Below are positions 35,497 to 47,552 of a stretch of DNA of 64,000 nucleotides, in pieces. How positions within the stretch are numbered: the first letter of the stretch is position 1; each line of letters begins with the position of its first letter. The stretch covers positions 26,159,001 to 26,223,000 of the forward strand of contig JAZBRS010000023.1 of the NCBI GenBank assembly GCA_037176725.1, read 5' to 3'. The notes beneath the pieces are model-generated. The model saw nothing but the letters and a program-made list of their open reading frames with translations. It did no database searches and was not told where the DNA came from. Origin of the DNA: Posidonia oceanica (lineage: Eukaryota; Streptophyta; Magnoliopsida; Alismatales; Posidoniaceae). A program made the position numbers and the translations under genes.

Positions 35497-38035
35497 CTGC
35501 CCTTCCTTCATTTCCATCAGTTGGCAACAATCATCAGCGGGAGAAAAATCAGAGAGAATCCAGAGAGAGCAGACCTCAGAGCCCAATTCCAGAAGCCAGA
35601 ATCCATTCCGTTTCTTCCACCTGAGCAACTCCTTTCTTCTTCTCTGCCTCCTCCAATTTCCAAAAAAGAGTGTGGCCAGAGGGAGTGTCTGAGAGCCACC
35701 TTTGCGTCCCGGAGAGAGCTCCCCAATTCCAGAGCATTACCCCACTGAAAATCCTCCACTTTTCTTCCTCTGATTTCAGCAAGACTTCTCCTTCTTTTTC
35801 CAGTAACCCAAACCCCGTCCAAGTCCCAATTCCTCTTCCAATTGATCCCCCAAACTCACCCAACAATCCAGCTATCTCCCTCCACCATCCCATTGCCTTT
35901 CCACTGCACGAAACACCTTCAAATCACCCTGAACACCAACCAGAACCCAACACAACTCCCCTCAGCAATTCCCTCCACTCCAGCCCACAACCTTCTCCCA
36001 AAATCCACCCAGAGACTCACCGAACCTCCACCTTTCCAGGGCCCCCGACCTCGAACCCAACCATCCACCACAGCTTCCAAACTCCACAACAAACACCTAT
36101 CCTAACCTCAGACCAAAATCGGACCCAACTCCCAAACTCTCTCCACACCTTCCAGAAACCCTTTCCAACCATCCAAATCCCTTCTCCAGACCCCCAGCTA
36201 TCACCCGGAAGGCCCCATCCAACCGGACGAGCAGTAGACAAGGCCCCCCACCTCCGGCAGCAACCTGAGGACCCAAAAGATTCATTTCTCCGCTTGAGCT
36301 GCAGAAACTCCGTCCGATCACCGAGGGAGCTCCGGAAGGTCACCCTGAGGAAGTCCCAGCCACCGCGAGCCGCTGGAGATCGCCGCTGCAACCAGACGAG
36401 CGTCGCCGGCCAGCTCCGACACTGCTGAGGTCAGGAGGACGCACTAGACGCGAAGACAGGTATTTCTTCACCTCCTTCGCTCTCTCTCCTTCCTCTGCTG
36501 CTTTTCCGCCGTCCAGAAGCAAGTCTCCAGCCTTCCTGCTCCGATCGCGACTCGCCGGACAGAGCTTCTTCTCCGGCGCCGGCCTCCGCTCTTCCCGATG
36601 CTCCAGCCAACGGAACGTCGCCCCGACGGTCCCCGGAGCTCCGCACGGACGTCAGCTCCAGCTCCCGCCGATCAGCGCCTCCACAAGCCCCCTGTGCCGG
36701 CGGTGCTAAGGTCCGGTAACTTACTGCTACAGTACCTACCATTGCCGGCAAGTCACTGTTTCTTTATTTTTCCAATTATAAAGTTTCTGTGTGAATATTG
36801 CATGTCTGCCTTAAGTTATTTCATTTTTGCATTCTGGTCCTTATGCCTTTTAATCTGCTTAGTTTTTAATTTAAAACCATGCAAAATTGCTTTAATTATT
36901 CCTGCTTTTCTGTATTTACATCCCAGTCCTTTTACTGTGCTGTTTAGTTGTAATTTTTTGTGTTTTAGCCCCTCTGGTTTCCATTTTTGCATATAGGTCC
37001 TACATTAAATCAGTTCATTTAAATGCATCATTTTTACCATATCATATTGCATTCTGGCCCCTTGCATGTTTCTGATTTTGCATTTATGTCCTCTGCACTG
37101 TAGGAACTTAGGTTTTATTTTGATTTTTGCATACTGCATTGCATGTTTTACCTCATGGTTTTGCATTTTTGCATGTAGGTCCATTTTAAATGGACAGTAA
37201 TTGTTTTCCATGCATTTTGGCTTATTGCATTGCATTTTCAACTCTGCTTTTTCAAAAAATTGCACATCAGTCCTGTCTTCTGATTTCAGAGCATGTTTAC
37301 CATATGAAATTGCATTTTTGACCCTACATGATTCAAAAATTACACATAGGTCCTTGCATCCTTTAAAAATCATGTAAAAAGACTGTTTTGCCCCTAAAGT
37401 TGCATCTTAGCTCCTATGCTTACAAAATTGCATGTAGACCCTCCACTTGCATTCCCGGACTTCCCAGAACCCTATTTTCTAGAAAATTTGCACTTTAGAC
37501 CCTAGTTTTTTCCGAAATTACCCTCTGATTTCCATTTGTTTTCAAAACTTCTTCCAATGCATGCCCTCTTTTCAAAATAGCTTTCTGAACCCAGTCTTTT
37601 GCAAAATAACCCTCTGCCCTCTCCTGTTTTCAAAACTCTCTCCTGTGGGCCCCATCCTTTTTGAAAATTTGCATTTAGCCCCCTTCTCTTTTTCAAAAAT
37701 GGCATTTGAACCTCTGTTTTTTCTAAAAATTCTCTTCTTGTCTTTTCTTGCTTTTGCATGCATCCTGCATTCATTTAGCTTTGCATTTTAGCATCTCTTT
37801 GCACACACTAAGCACCTTTAGCTCCCCTTCACTTGGGAGGACCTTTTGCACACCCCTAGGACCTCTTGAACACCTAGATCTGTTCTTCTCCCCTGTTCTG
37901 GCCTTTCTGCCTTGAAGCTGCGACATCTTCCGATCCGACCGTTGGATCTTCTCAAGCAAGCTGCCCAGGCGACCGCAGCGAAGCGCTCTTCAGCATGGAC
38001 CAAGCAGATCTCAGATCAGGCTCCCGGATTTCCAG

Positions 38036-38361
38036 GTATGTCCTCCTGAACCTCTACATTGCATTCATTTGCATGCCATTTGCATTGTTTTCCTCGTTTT
38101 CGATTTCTGTCTCTTTGAGCATGTAGAATAGGACCTCCCCTTTCTGTTTAGCAGCTCAGATCCTCGTTTCGCGTTTCCCCATGTGTTTTGTGTTGAGTTT
38201 TCCCTGGATTTACCACTTAATGTAACTTTCTTCCCCCTTTTCCACGATCCGATTGCATCGCGAGCTTTGGGCAGCGTGCGAGACACACCGTGGAATGGTT
38301 TAGCGGGAAACGGTCACAAAGGAGTGGTAATCCCTCCGTTTGCTCACTCTCCCCTTTATAG
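38036..38361 (+). other. candidate intron inside solo LTR E3
   Basis: Donor CCAG/GTATGT and acceptor CTCCCCTTTATAG are 326 bp apart, exactly as in E1, although the sequence between has diverged. Joining the flanks would connect the frame MDQADLRSGSRISR (starts 37995) to the frame SSHLLCVAPN that continues into the minisatellite. Confidence 0.45.
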
Positions 38362-38489
38362 GTCTTCACACCTACTCTGTGTGGCCCCGAACAGTGCCTG
38401 TTCTCACACATGCGTTGTTCTACTTCTCCTTTTACTGCTTCTAATCTTTTCCTTGCATTTGCATTCGCACAGCTTTTCCGAGGTTTTAT

Positions 38490-38730
38490 CTCGCTGCTTT
38501 TGGCACCGTTTTGCGTGCCCGCTCTCGTTTTGGCACCGTTTTGCGTGCCCGCTTTGTCTTTCGCGCCGTTTTGCACGCTCGCCCTGTTTTTGGCACAGTT
38601 TTGCGTGCCCGTCATCGTCTTTTGCACCGATTCGCGTGCCGCTTTACTTTCTCGCCCGTTTTGCGTGCCGATCTTGTCTTTTTGCACCGTTTTGCGCGCT
38701 TTCTTGTTTTTCGCCTCATTTTGCGTGTTT
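38490..38730 (+). repeat. short 30-bp LTR minisatellite, E3
   Basis: About eight units of the family repeat around GCACCGTTTTGCGTGCC. This is the shortest array in the window. Confidence 0.8.
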
Positions 38731-39033
38731 TACGCCGTTTTCTTTTGCATGTCGATTGCATTGCATGGTTTTACCGTTGTTTTGCTTTTTCGCTTGTATT
38801 TGCATATAGGGCTGTGATGCTTACTGCCTGGAGTTCTCACGAGCCAGGTTTCGCCCGGTTCGGAACACGGACAGCGTAGCTGAGCATTTAGACAGCACGT
38901 TTACTTCCTTGCTTTGCATCTCTCCACTCAGAGCACACCTTGAGTATTCATTTAGGCATTTATAGGCACATAGGCATTCAATCCTGCATTTCCTTGTGTA
39001 TGCGAGCGTAAGCCTAGAAAGACCGATGCTCGG

Positions 39034-39067
39034 GCGTGTCGGGGGTGCCTAACACCTTCCCCGCGCA
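39034..39067 (+). other. conserved LTR 3'-end hairpin (E3)
   Basis: The stem-loop core GGGTGCCTAACACC is intact and the outer stem has one change. Confidence 0.6.
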
Positions 39068-39386
39068 TAACAGGAGTCCTTGCCCTGTCTTTTGGCCCGC
39101 AATGACCATACTGCCCTTATCCTAGGCTAGAGTCATCTCTTTTGCATGTATTTGCATTTGTTTCCTTTGCATTGCTTTGCTTTGCATTTCTTGCTTGGTT
39201 TTGCGTGTTAATTCACGCATTTCCCCCGATTTTCCTTGTCTCCCGTTAATGGACATGGTGGCGACTCTGATTTTTCTTATCTTTCTCTTTTCTCCTCGAT
39301 TTTAAGTGTTTTCGAGTTGAGCCTCTTCCTCGGATCCAATCGCCGCTAATAGCGAGCCTGATTCCGATCGGGATCGCTATAGATAC

Positions 39387-41446
39387 TATTCAGCGGCTGC
39401 AGGATATGGCTCTATCAGTCCGCCCTTCTTCCTTTCCTGTTGGTCCTGAGGTTCGTATGCGGCCTGCTCTCGCACATCATGCATTACACTCTACACTCCC
39501 GCCTAAACCGTCGTCTCAACTGCTCACGGTTCCGACGATGGGGGCATGTATCCCGCCTCTTGCATCTGCACCACACCACACACAGCATGCACCTCCGCCA
39601 CCTGGTGGCCAGTCATTCGGACTGGTGGGAGCACAGTATCTCGCAGGCCTGCCTCCCGGCACGGCACCGGTGCGGCCGCTGTTGCTTCAGCATTCTGCAC
39701 CCACCACACAGCATACCATCTATCCTCCCCCTTGCATCAGGTTCAGAATTCCACATGCATCCCCCCTTACACTCCACCACAGCACGGGTATGCCGGCCAT
39801 CACCAGGCGATGTGATGGTGGATCTGGAGGAGCACCTCGGTGCGACCCAATCGGCATACGTGGTCCCTGCCCCTACTGCCCCATCACCTGTGGCAGCCAT
39901 TCCAGACCCCATCAAAAATAGGATGGATGTTCTGGAGAAAGCACTGCGTCTAGTGCAGGGCACAGACCACCAGACCTACCAGTTCCTAGACCTCTGCTGT
40001 TTCCCAGAGGCAGTACTCCCTCCAAAGTTCAAAATCCCGGACTTTGAGAAGTATGATGGTAGGGGCTGCCCTATAGCCCATCTGGTCCCAAAGCGCGCAG
40101 ACCTAATCGCAACCAAGCAGAATCCGGGCGAGCCGTTCGGGGAGTACGTCGGCCGCTGGTATGCCCTTGCTTCGCAAGTTCGAGATAGGCCCTCTGACAA
40201 GGAGTCTATCGAGATCATTATAAAAGGGGCACAGCCATCCACCGGAGCTTTGCTTAGCATCCAATCTGTCACAACCTTCACTGCATTGATCCGAGCTGGC
40301 ACTCGCGTAGAGAGTTCGTTGCGGAGTGGCAACTTCCCCGCACTCTCTGTGCTTGCCAGGCAAGCCCCCGCCAGCAGTAACAGCAGCAGCAGCAGCGTCA
40401 TCAACAACAACAACGGCATCAACAACAATCGTCCCAAGAGGAAGGATCCACCGAAGCCTGTTGTTGCATACGTCGATTCCCCTGCTGTGCCTGTTCGTCT
40501 GGCGTCCCGGACTGCCCCTCCTTAGATCTATTACGCACCTGCACCTAGGACACACCCCACACCACAAATCACTACCACCGCTCGACCAGTCTATCCTGCC
40601 ATACCGGTTCAACAAGGACAATTCCAGAGGTCGAGACGGCCACCCCTTGAGAAGCGGAAGTTCGCCCCACTGGTGGAACCGCTCACCGCCGTCCTCCCGA
40701 AGGTTGCGTCGCTCCTGAAGTTTCCGGAGGTTCACCCACCACCAAACCCACTACCGCATTGGTTTAAGGCGAACCTTTTCTGTGATTTCCATCGAAGCGT
40801 CGGGCATTCGACTGATAATTGCTTCACTCTCCAGAATGCTATCCAGGATTTGATCGAATCGGGAACGATTGTGATCGACACACATGAGGCGTCCACTTCT
40901 ACACCATCTCATGCATCTGCATCAGCATCTACCCCAGCTAATATTGTTCGCCAGCCCCTGCCGGAGCACTCCTATTCAGGAGGCGCAGGGACCTCAAGAA
41001 TCCACTCTCTTTTTCCTTCTGGATCTCCCACATCTGTGGTAGATCCTTCTGAGCTTATCCATGATGTTTCTACTCCCTTTCCGGTCTCTCTTTATCTTGC
41101 TGCTGTCGTCAGTTCTGAGTCGGGCGTTCATATGATCCGACCGCGCACCAGGCCGGAGCGTTCTTCCGCACCAGCTGCCATGCTTTCTCAGGCCCAAGCC
41201 CCAGTACACCTGCTAGGTAACCCGCAGCCAGTATCTCCTAGCCAGACCTCAGCTAGGGCCTCCTGTGCACCTGTTAGCAAGACCTCAATCCCCACCCCGT
41301 TTGCCTTCCCAGCAATCCTCTTATCCATACCCTCCTCAACTGATAGGCACCTCTGTAGCCCCTCTCGTGCTCGCTACACGCGCTCCCATGGTTATTAACC
41401 TAACTCGGGATACCCATCGCGTACCTTACAGCTACGCCACAGAAAT
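39387..41446 (+). pseudogene. gag: Gag of E2, C-terminal part, with internal deletion
   Basis: Gag resumes after E3 and matches E1 (ALRLVQGTDHQTYQF, then FPEAVLPPKFKIPDFEKYD). Then 183 bp present in E1 (about 6232-6414) are missing at 40083, removing 61 residues from the core domain without changing frame. The remainder (LIATKQNPGEPFGEYVGRW) is intact. The knuckle C-x2-H-x4-H-x4-C is at 40781-40822. Breaks are a frameshift near 39740 and TAG at 40525 (CAG in E1). The Pro-rich region to 41446 has more breaks. Confidence 0.85.
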
Positions 41447-43057
41447 GTGTGCGGAAGTGACGCGATCGGAGAGGGTCTACAACCCCCAGCACCAGTGGCT
41501 AGACCTAGTCATCCAGAACCTGCAACACCTCTTCCCTTAGGACAGCCTACCACCCTACCACCTCTAGGCCAGCCTCTTGAATCCACCATAGCTGAACCTG
41601 TCCCCAAAGCCACACTCCCTGCCGCCAAGAAGGGCCAGCCCAAGGCCGACATTACTTCCCAACTCAAAAAGGTTAAAGCCGACATATCCATTTGGGACCT
41701 GATACACACTTCTGCCGAACACCTTGAGGCTTTTCTTCGCGTGTTCCAAGCTGCCCATGTGTCCCAAACCATAGAACCTGCTGCCTTGGAAAGCATGGTT
41801 GGAATGATTGCAGAACCCCAGGTCATCACTTTCACGAGTGATGAGCTGCCTCCGGCGGGGATTAATCATAACCAACCCTTGTTCGTCATGGTACAATTCA
41901 AAAACTTTCGCATTCCCCTTGCGTTGGTCGATAATGGGTCAGGCCTTAACGTCAGTCCCTTGCGAACAGCAACTAAGCTCGAATTCAAGGCCGAAGACAT
42001 TACTCCGACTGTAAAGGGAATGACAGCTTTTGATAATACTCACCATGACGCTCTAGGGATTCTAATTATTCCTCTTATCATTAGTCCAGTCACATTCGAT
42101 GTGGAATTCTACGTCGTCGACTTGGAGCCTAACTTCAACTTTCTGCTTGGGCGCCCTTGGCTTCACAAGCATCAGGTTATCCCCTCGACCCTCCATCGCA
42201 TGATCAAGTTCCGCCAAGGTGACGATGTCATCGTTGTCATGGCAGAGAATTTTGAGAAGGAGCGAATCGAGGCAATCTCCTCTGTCTCTTCACGGACTGT
42301 CCCTTTTGACCCTGAACTCTCGAACGCTTTATACCGCGTTAATCGGTGCGAGCCGGTTAACTTTTTACGAGATCTTGAACGTGTCAACTCCTTGGTCGTT
42401 CACAACAACCCTTTTTAGATGGTCGAGAACGTCTGTCACAGGTGGGGCTACGTCAAGGGGACGCCGCTCGGGCGATACGGCCAGGGAATCACTGAACCAA
42501 TCGTGGCAGAAGAACGAAGAGACAATGAGGGTCTTGGATACGACCCACACGCTGATGAAAGTAAGTGCCCACAAGCGAAGAATCGAAGAATGATCATACC
42601 TCGGAACCTCGCTAACTTCACAAGTGCGGGTATCCTAGGTTCAAGCGCCGTTCAAGCCATAGTGCAGTCGGAGCCATGCCAAAGCTCTCTATCACCAGGA
42701 GAAGACTGGGTCTGCGTTGAGGACTACTACTCGGATGAGGAACAGTCTAGCACAGCAAGGGCAGCTCAGACCTACAGCGAAAGCCAGCCCAACTCAACAG
42801 CACCTCGGTCGGTTTGTCAGGTCCTTCCTTCCACAGATCATAAAGCAGCAGATTTGGCAGAACCTTTGGCGGACTTGACAGTCTCTGATTTTCCTGCAGT
42901 CCTGTCAGCATCACCAGTATCAGCTCAAGTAGCTCTGAGTTCAAAGACACCAACTCAGGTGCAGTTAGTCAGTCCGCTCGCAACCACTGTCGTATTAGTA
43001 CAACTGTCACCCTCTCAGGAGGGTCAACCACTGAGTTCAGTCAGCAGCGTAACTTAG
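41447..43057 (+). pseudogene. pro: aspartic protease region of E2
   Basis: It contains the helical segment KADITSQLKKVKADISIWDL, the active-site loop DNGS at 41940-41951 and LLGRPWLHKH near 42150. The frame is the same as E2 gag. TAG codons at 41540 (just upstream in another frame) and 42418 interrupt it, and the frame continues from 42419 with the tail VENVCHRWGYVKGT to a TAG at 43057. Confidence 0.85.
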
Positions 43058-44290
43058 CCCTTTTCAGTAGCCGCATCTCAAGCAATGCCGCCGGCTCAGT
43101 CAGTCACACATTCTCTTGCCGCAGAACAGCAACTCTCATGGCAGGACCCTATGGCGTCGGAGGCTGCACTCTCACCGTCACCACCAGTCGCAGAGGACCA
43201 GTTGAGCAGCATAGTCTCCCAGCCCTTGAGCCCTCAGAAGAGCACCTCTGCCTACCCTCTAACTGCAACAGTGACTCTGGCAGCATACCCGTCTGTGGCC
43301 CCGCTCACCAGCCTGTCTGGATCTCCCATGCCAAGGCTATCGCTATCAGGCACGCCCGTGAGCTAGACCATGCAAATACCAAGGACAGCGATCCATCTTA
43401 CAGCCGAGCTAGTGCCGCAGGCCCTCGGCGCCTACTACGTCGACTCACCCTCAGATGAGGAGGAAGGAGGGGCGATAGAAGCCCAGGTCGATTCATGGAT
43501 GTCTGATTTGGAGCTACTTTATCAAGAATAGCTCGAGTCGATAGCAGAAGACCTGGCACAGCACCAAGCCGCAGAAAGGAAAGGAAAAGCCGTGGTTACA
43601 GACCCACCTCTGCGAGAAAACCACGCCTCCATCATGGTCCTAGAAGAAAATTCAGTAATACCGGACTCCCCTAGACCAGACGAGCTCATTACCCTACAAC
43701 CAGAAGGTGGGTCTAGGTGGCTCGTGCAGCACATGCCTCACTTGGGCAGGGTAGCAAGTGGCAGTATCCAGGTCAGCTGCCAGTCCGACATACCCTCCAC
43801 AAGCATATTAGCAGACTTAGAAGAGGAAGCACCAGCAGATCACGCAATAGCAGTAACATAGCAGAAAGCAGAATCAGTAACAGAGTTGTCAGTAGTCTCA
43901 GTAGCAGGGCCATCAGCAATATCAGTCGCAGAATCAGCAAGGCCTTCAGTAGTATCAGCAGAGCATGCAGTAGTGTCATCAGCAGCAGAACAGACAGGGG
44001 AAGTCACCAGGACAGAGGTCGTGCACCGAGGATACAGAAACACTCGAGTAAGCGTAACCATCCTGAGGCGTCGCCAGGGCCAAGAAGCAGAATATCTACA
44101 CTCCTTTGATATAACAAACCCCACCTTCGAAAAGGAGATCCTCTCGAAACTTATTGCATACGGAGAAGAAGACAATACAGGCGAGGATGAGAATGATGAA
44201 CCATCGCCTGAGTTCCGACCCTACGACGACGATCCAGAAGGCCCCAACCTGCATGTTGAGGAAGAAACAGAGGTTGTTAACCTCGGCACA
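43058..44290 (+). pseudogene. linker between protease and RT of E2
   Basis: The same frame continues with TAG at 43366 and 43531 (both CAG in E1) and at 43860. The Ser/Ala/Val-rich repeat region lies at 43790-44000, and the conserved block YRNTRVSVTILRRRQG follows. The acidic stretch before RT matches E1. Confidence 0.6.
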
Positions 44291-45268
44291 GCCGAAGAAA
44301 CCAAAGAAGTTCGCATCAGCACCCTACTATCGCCCCAGGCTAGAATAGAGTTCATTGCATTTCTGAAAGAGTATGCGGATGTCTTCGCCTGGAGCTATGA
44401 AGATATGGTTGGCCTTGATGTCGAAATAGTGGTCCATAACTTGCCCTTGAAACCAGATGCCAAGCCAGTAAAGCAGAAGCTGAGAAGATGGCGACCACAG
44501 TGGCTGCTCATGATCAAGGAAGAGATAATGAAGCAACTCGATGTCAATTTTCTGAAGGTCATCCTTTACCCTGAGTGGCTTGCGAACATCGTGCCAGTGC
44601 CGAAGAAGGATGGCCGGATCCGGATATGTATCGACTATAGGGACCTGAACAAGGCGAGCCCCAAGGATGACTTCCCATTGCCTCACATTGACGTCCTAGT
44701 CGACAACACTGCAGGCCACAAGATGCTATCCTTTATGGACGGCTTCTCCGGTTATAATCAGATCAAAATGGCAGAAGAAGACATGGAAAAGACTTCATTC
44801 ATCACCCCCTAGGGGGTCTTCTGTTATCAGCTTATGCCGTTTGGGCTGAAGAATGCTGGCACAACCTATCAGAGGGCCATGACTACACTTTTTCACGACC
44901 TCATGCATCAAGAAGTGGAGGTCTATGTAGACGACATGATTGCTAAGACCAAAGAGCCTGAGGATCACCTTGCTTGCCTGAAGAAGCTCTTTGACCGATT
45001 GAGGAAATACAGACTAAGACTTAACCCCAGTAAATGCGTGTTTGGGGTTTCATCTGGCAAACTTCTGGGCTACATTGTTAGCCAAAGGGGGATTGAAGTG
45101 GACTCGATGAAAGCAAAAGCCATCGTGGACATGCCATCCCCTAGAACCGAGAAGGAGGTTCGAGGCCTACTTGGGCGTTTACAGTATATCAGTCGCTTCA
45201 TTGCACAGCTTACGCCCATCTGCGAGCCTATATTCAAACTCCTGAAGAAGAACGCGCAAATCAACTAG
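44291..45268 (+). pseudogene. RT: reverse transcriptase of E2
   Basis: All main blocks are visible: FAWSYEDMVGL, PVPKKDGRIRICIDYRDLN, FMDGFSGYNQI, MPFGLKN and the catalytic YVDD at 44924-44935. A TAG at 44812 replaces a conserved Trp (ITPWGVFCYQ in E1), and TAG at 45268 replaces a Trp at the RT-RNase H junction. It is otherwise in one frame, so it is less damaged than RT of E1. Confidence 0.93.
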
Positions 45269-45760
45269 AACGAGGAGTGCCAGGCCGCATTGGATAGAAT
45301 CAAGCAACTTCTGGTCAAACCTCTTGTCCTGGTTCCTCCCACGCCAGGAAGACCTTTGCTTCTCTACCTTTCTACCACGCAGCATTCCATGAGTGCCGTC
45401 TTGGGCCAACACAACGAATCTGGTAGGAAGGAGCACGCCATTTATTACCTGAGCAAGAAGTTTAATGAATGCGAGGCCAGGTACAGCACAATGGAGAAGA
45501 CCTGCTTGTCTCTTGTCTGGGCCGCACAGAAACTGAGGCATTATATGATGGCATACCCAGTTCAGCTCTTGTGTCGGCATGATCCTATCAAGTTTCTCTT
45601 CCAAAAGCCGGCTTTGGTGGGCAGATGTGTCAAATGGCAAGTGTTGCTATCTCAGTATGACATAACCTTCGTCACACAAAGATCTATGAAGGGCCAGACT
45701 ATGGCAGATCACCTTGCTGATTTTCCTTTGCCTGAATACCAGCCACTCCAGGCACAGTTT
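45269..45760 (+). pseudogene. RH: RNase H (retroviral position) of E2
   Basis: The frame is open from 45290: LLLYLSTTQHSMSAVLGQ, YYLSKKFNECEARYSTMEK, LVWAAQKLRHYMM and the connection DITFVTQRSMKGQTMADHLA. No stop lies inside the domain itself, but it depends on reading through upstream stops. Confidence 0.88.
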
Positions 45761-45814
45761 CCTGACAAGGAAATTCTCTTTGCAATGGAGGACTCTGAGG
45801 AGAAAGACCCTGAG

Positions 45815-46260
45815 GAGCAAGAGCAATGGCAACTATACTTTGACGGTGCTGTCAACAAAAAAGGGTCGAGGCATAGGCGCAGTGCTGACCACGCCCTAGG
45901 GGCAGATGATTCCTTTTGCGAGGAAGTTGACTTTCACATGCACAAACAATGAAGCAGAATATGAAGCATGCATCCGGGGTTTGAAAGCCGCCCTCGAGCA
46001 TAAGGCGCAGAAGTTGCGTGTGCACGGCGATGCCATGCTAGTGATCTCCCAAGTGAATGGCGACTGGAAGACAAAGGATCCGAAACTTGTGCCATATCAC
46101 TAATGCCTGCTGAGGCTAATAGAAGAGTTCAGGAGCATCAACTTCACATACATGAATAGAGCAAAGAATGCGTATGCAGACGCACTAGCAACCCTGGCAT
46201 CCTGGCTCAGTATACCAGAAGACAGCATGGTTGATGTGTCAGTGACCTACATAGAGGAGC
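45815..46260 (+). pseudogene. aRH: archaeal-type second RNase H of E2, frameshifted
   Basis: YFDGAVNKKG (starting near 45836) is followed by a 1-nt insertion near 45865, after which the domain continues in another frame (IGAVLTT). A TAG at 45899 replaces CAG of E1. The rest is NNEAEYEACIRGL, VHGDAMLVISQ and NAYADALATL. A TAA at 46103 lies between. Confidence 0.88.
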
Positions 46261-46299
46261 CTGCGCATTGCATGAACGTAGAGGAAGTAGATTCGGCAG

Positions 46300-47552
46300 A
46301 AGAGCGGTCATGGTATCACGACATTAAAGCATTCTTGGAATCCGGCAGCCTTCCGCCTGGCACCACTGCAGAAGATAAGAGAACTTTGGTGCGTCTGGCG
46401 TCAAAATATGTATTAGGGGCTGGGCAACTATATAGAAGATCATACAATCAGATGCTATTACGCTGCCTGGACAAGCCGAAGGCTGATACGCTAATGCTTC
46501 AAGTGCATGCAGGGACCTGTGGCCCGCACATGAACGGCGTCCTCTTAGCCAAGAAGATCATGCTCCAAGGATATTTCTGGCAAACCATGGAGACGGACTG
46601 CTGCCGGTTCGTGCATAAATGCCACAACTGTCAGGTCCATGGTAACTTTATCAAGGCTCCCCCTCATCAGTTGCATAACATGTCCTCGCCATGGCCTTTC
46701 TCCACCTGAGGGATCGACGTCGTTGGCGCAATACACCCCACTGCTTCAAACGGCCATCGCTTCATCATGGTAGCAATTGACTACTTCACTAAGTGGGTGG
46801 AAGCAGCCTCTTATAAGACAGTCACCGCAGTGGCAACAAGAAAGTTTATCAGGAACAATATCGTTGCCCAATACAGGGTCCCGTACTCCATCATCTCTGA
46901 TAATGGCACAAACTTCATTGCCAAAAGAACTGAGGAGTACCTACAGAGTCTCAAGATCAAGCATCACAGGTCCTCGCCTTATCGGCCACAGATGAATGGA
47001 GCAGTGGAGTCTGCTAACAAAAACATTATCAAAATCATGAAGAAGATGGCAGAAACCCACAAAGATTGGCATGATAAGCTCCCGTACGCACTCTGGGCGT
47101 ACAGGACATCAATCCGGACCTCGACAGGAGCCACCCCGTACTCTCTGGTGTACGGTATGGAAGCGGTATTACCCGTCGAAGTAGAGATCCCCTCACTACG
47201 GATCCTACGAGAAGCCGAGTTGGAAGAGGCAGAATGGGTCAAAGACCGCTGCGTCCAATTGAATCTGATTGATGAGCACAGACTACAAGCTATGCATAAT
47301 GCTCACTGTTACCAGAAACGAAAGGCTAGAGCGTTCTTGAAGAAAGTCCAGCCTAGAAACTTCCAGCCAGGGGATCTCGTTCTGTGCGCCATTCATCTAC
47401 CCGACGGTCGAGGCAAATTCCGACCTAACTGGCGTGGCCCCTTCGTGGTTAAGCAGATCTTCTCAGGCGGCGCGGTAACTCTTGAGGACATGGACCAGGT
47501 CAAGCAGTCCGAGCCGGTCAACTTGTGCTACCTCAAGAAGTACTATCAGTAG
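46300..47552 (+). pseudogene. INT: integrase of E2
   Basis: The zinc-binding part (VHAGTCGPHMNG and CHNC) is complete. TGA at 46709 replaces the Trp just before the first catalytic Asp (46716). From there to the end at 47552 the frame is open and includes SDNGTNF, MNGAVESANKN and the C-terminal NWRGPFVVKQ, ending KKYYQ. The stop at 46709 hits the same codon as in E1 but is TGA here and TAG there, so the two arose independently. Confidence 0.92.

Larger units (their letters stand above)
33593..39386 (+). mobile_element. solo LTR E3 with 5-bp target duplication GATAC
   Basis: GATAC at 33593-33597 and at 39382-39386 flanks an LTR of 5784 bp (33598-39381) that starts TGTTGACACCCC and ends GCTATA. 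The flanking sequence is E2 gag on both sides. No PBS, internal region or second LTR is left, so the element was reduced to a solo LTR by recombination. The last two bases are TA instead of CA, which is probably a later mutation. The LTR has an A-rich segment (34330-35050), a C-rich part, a candidate intron (38036-38361), a short minisatellite (38490-38730) and the conserved hairpin (39034-39067). Confidence 0.94.
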
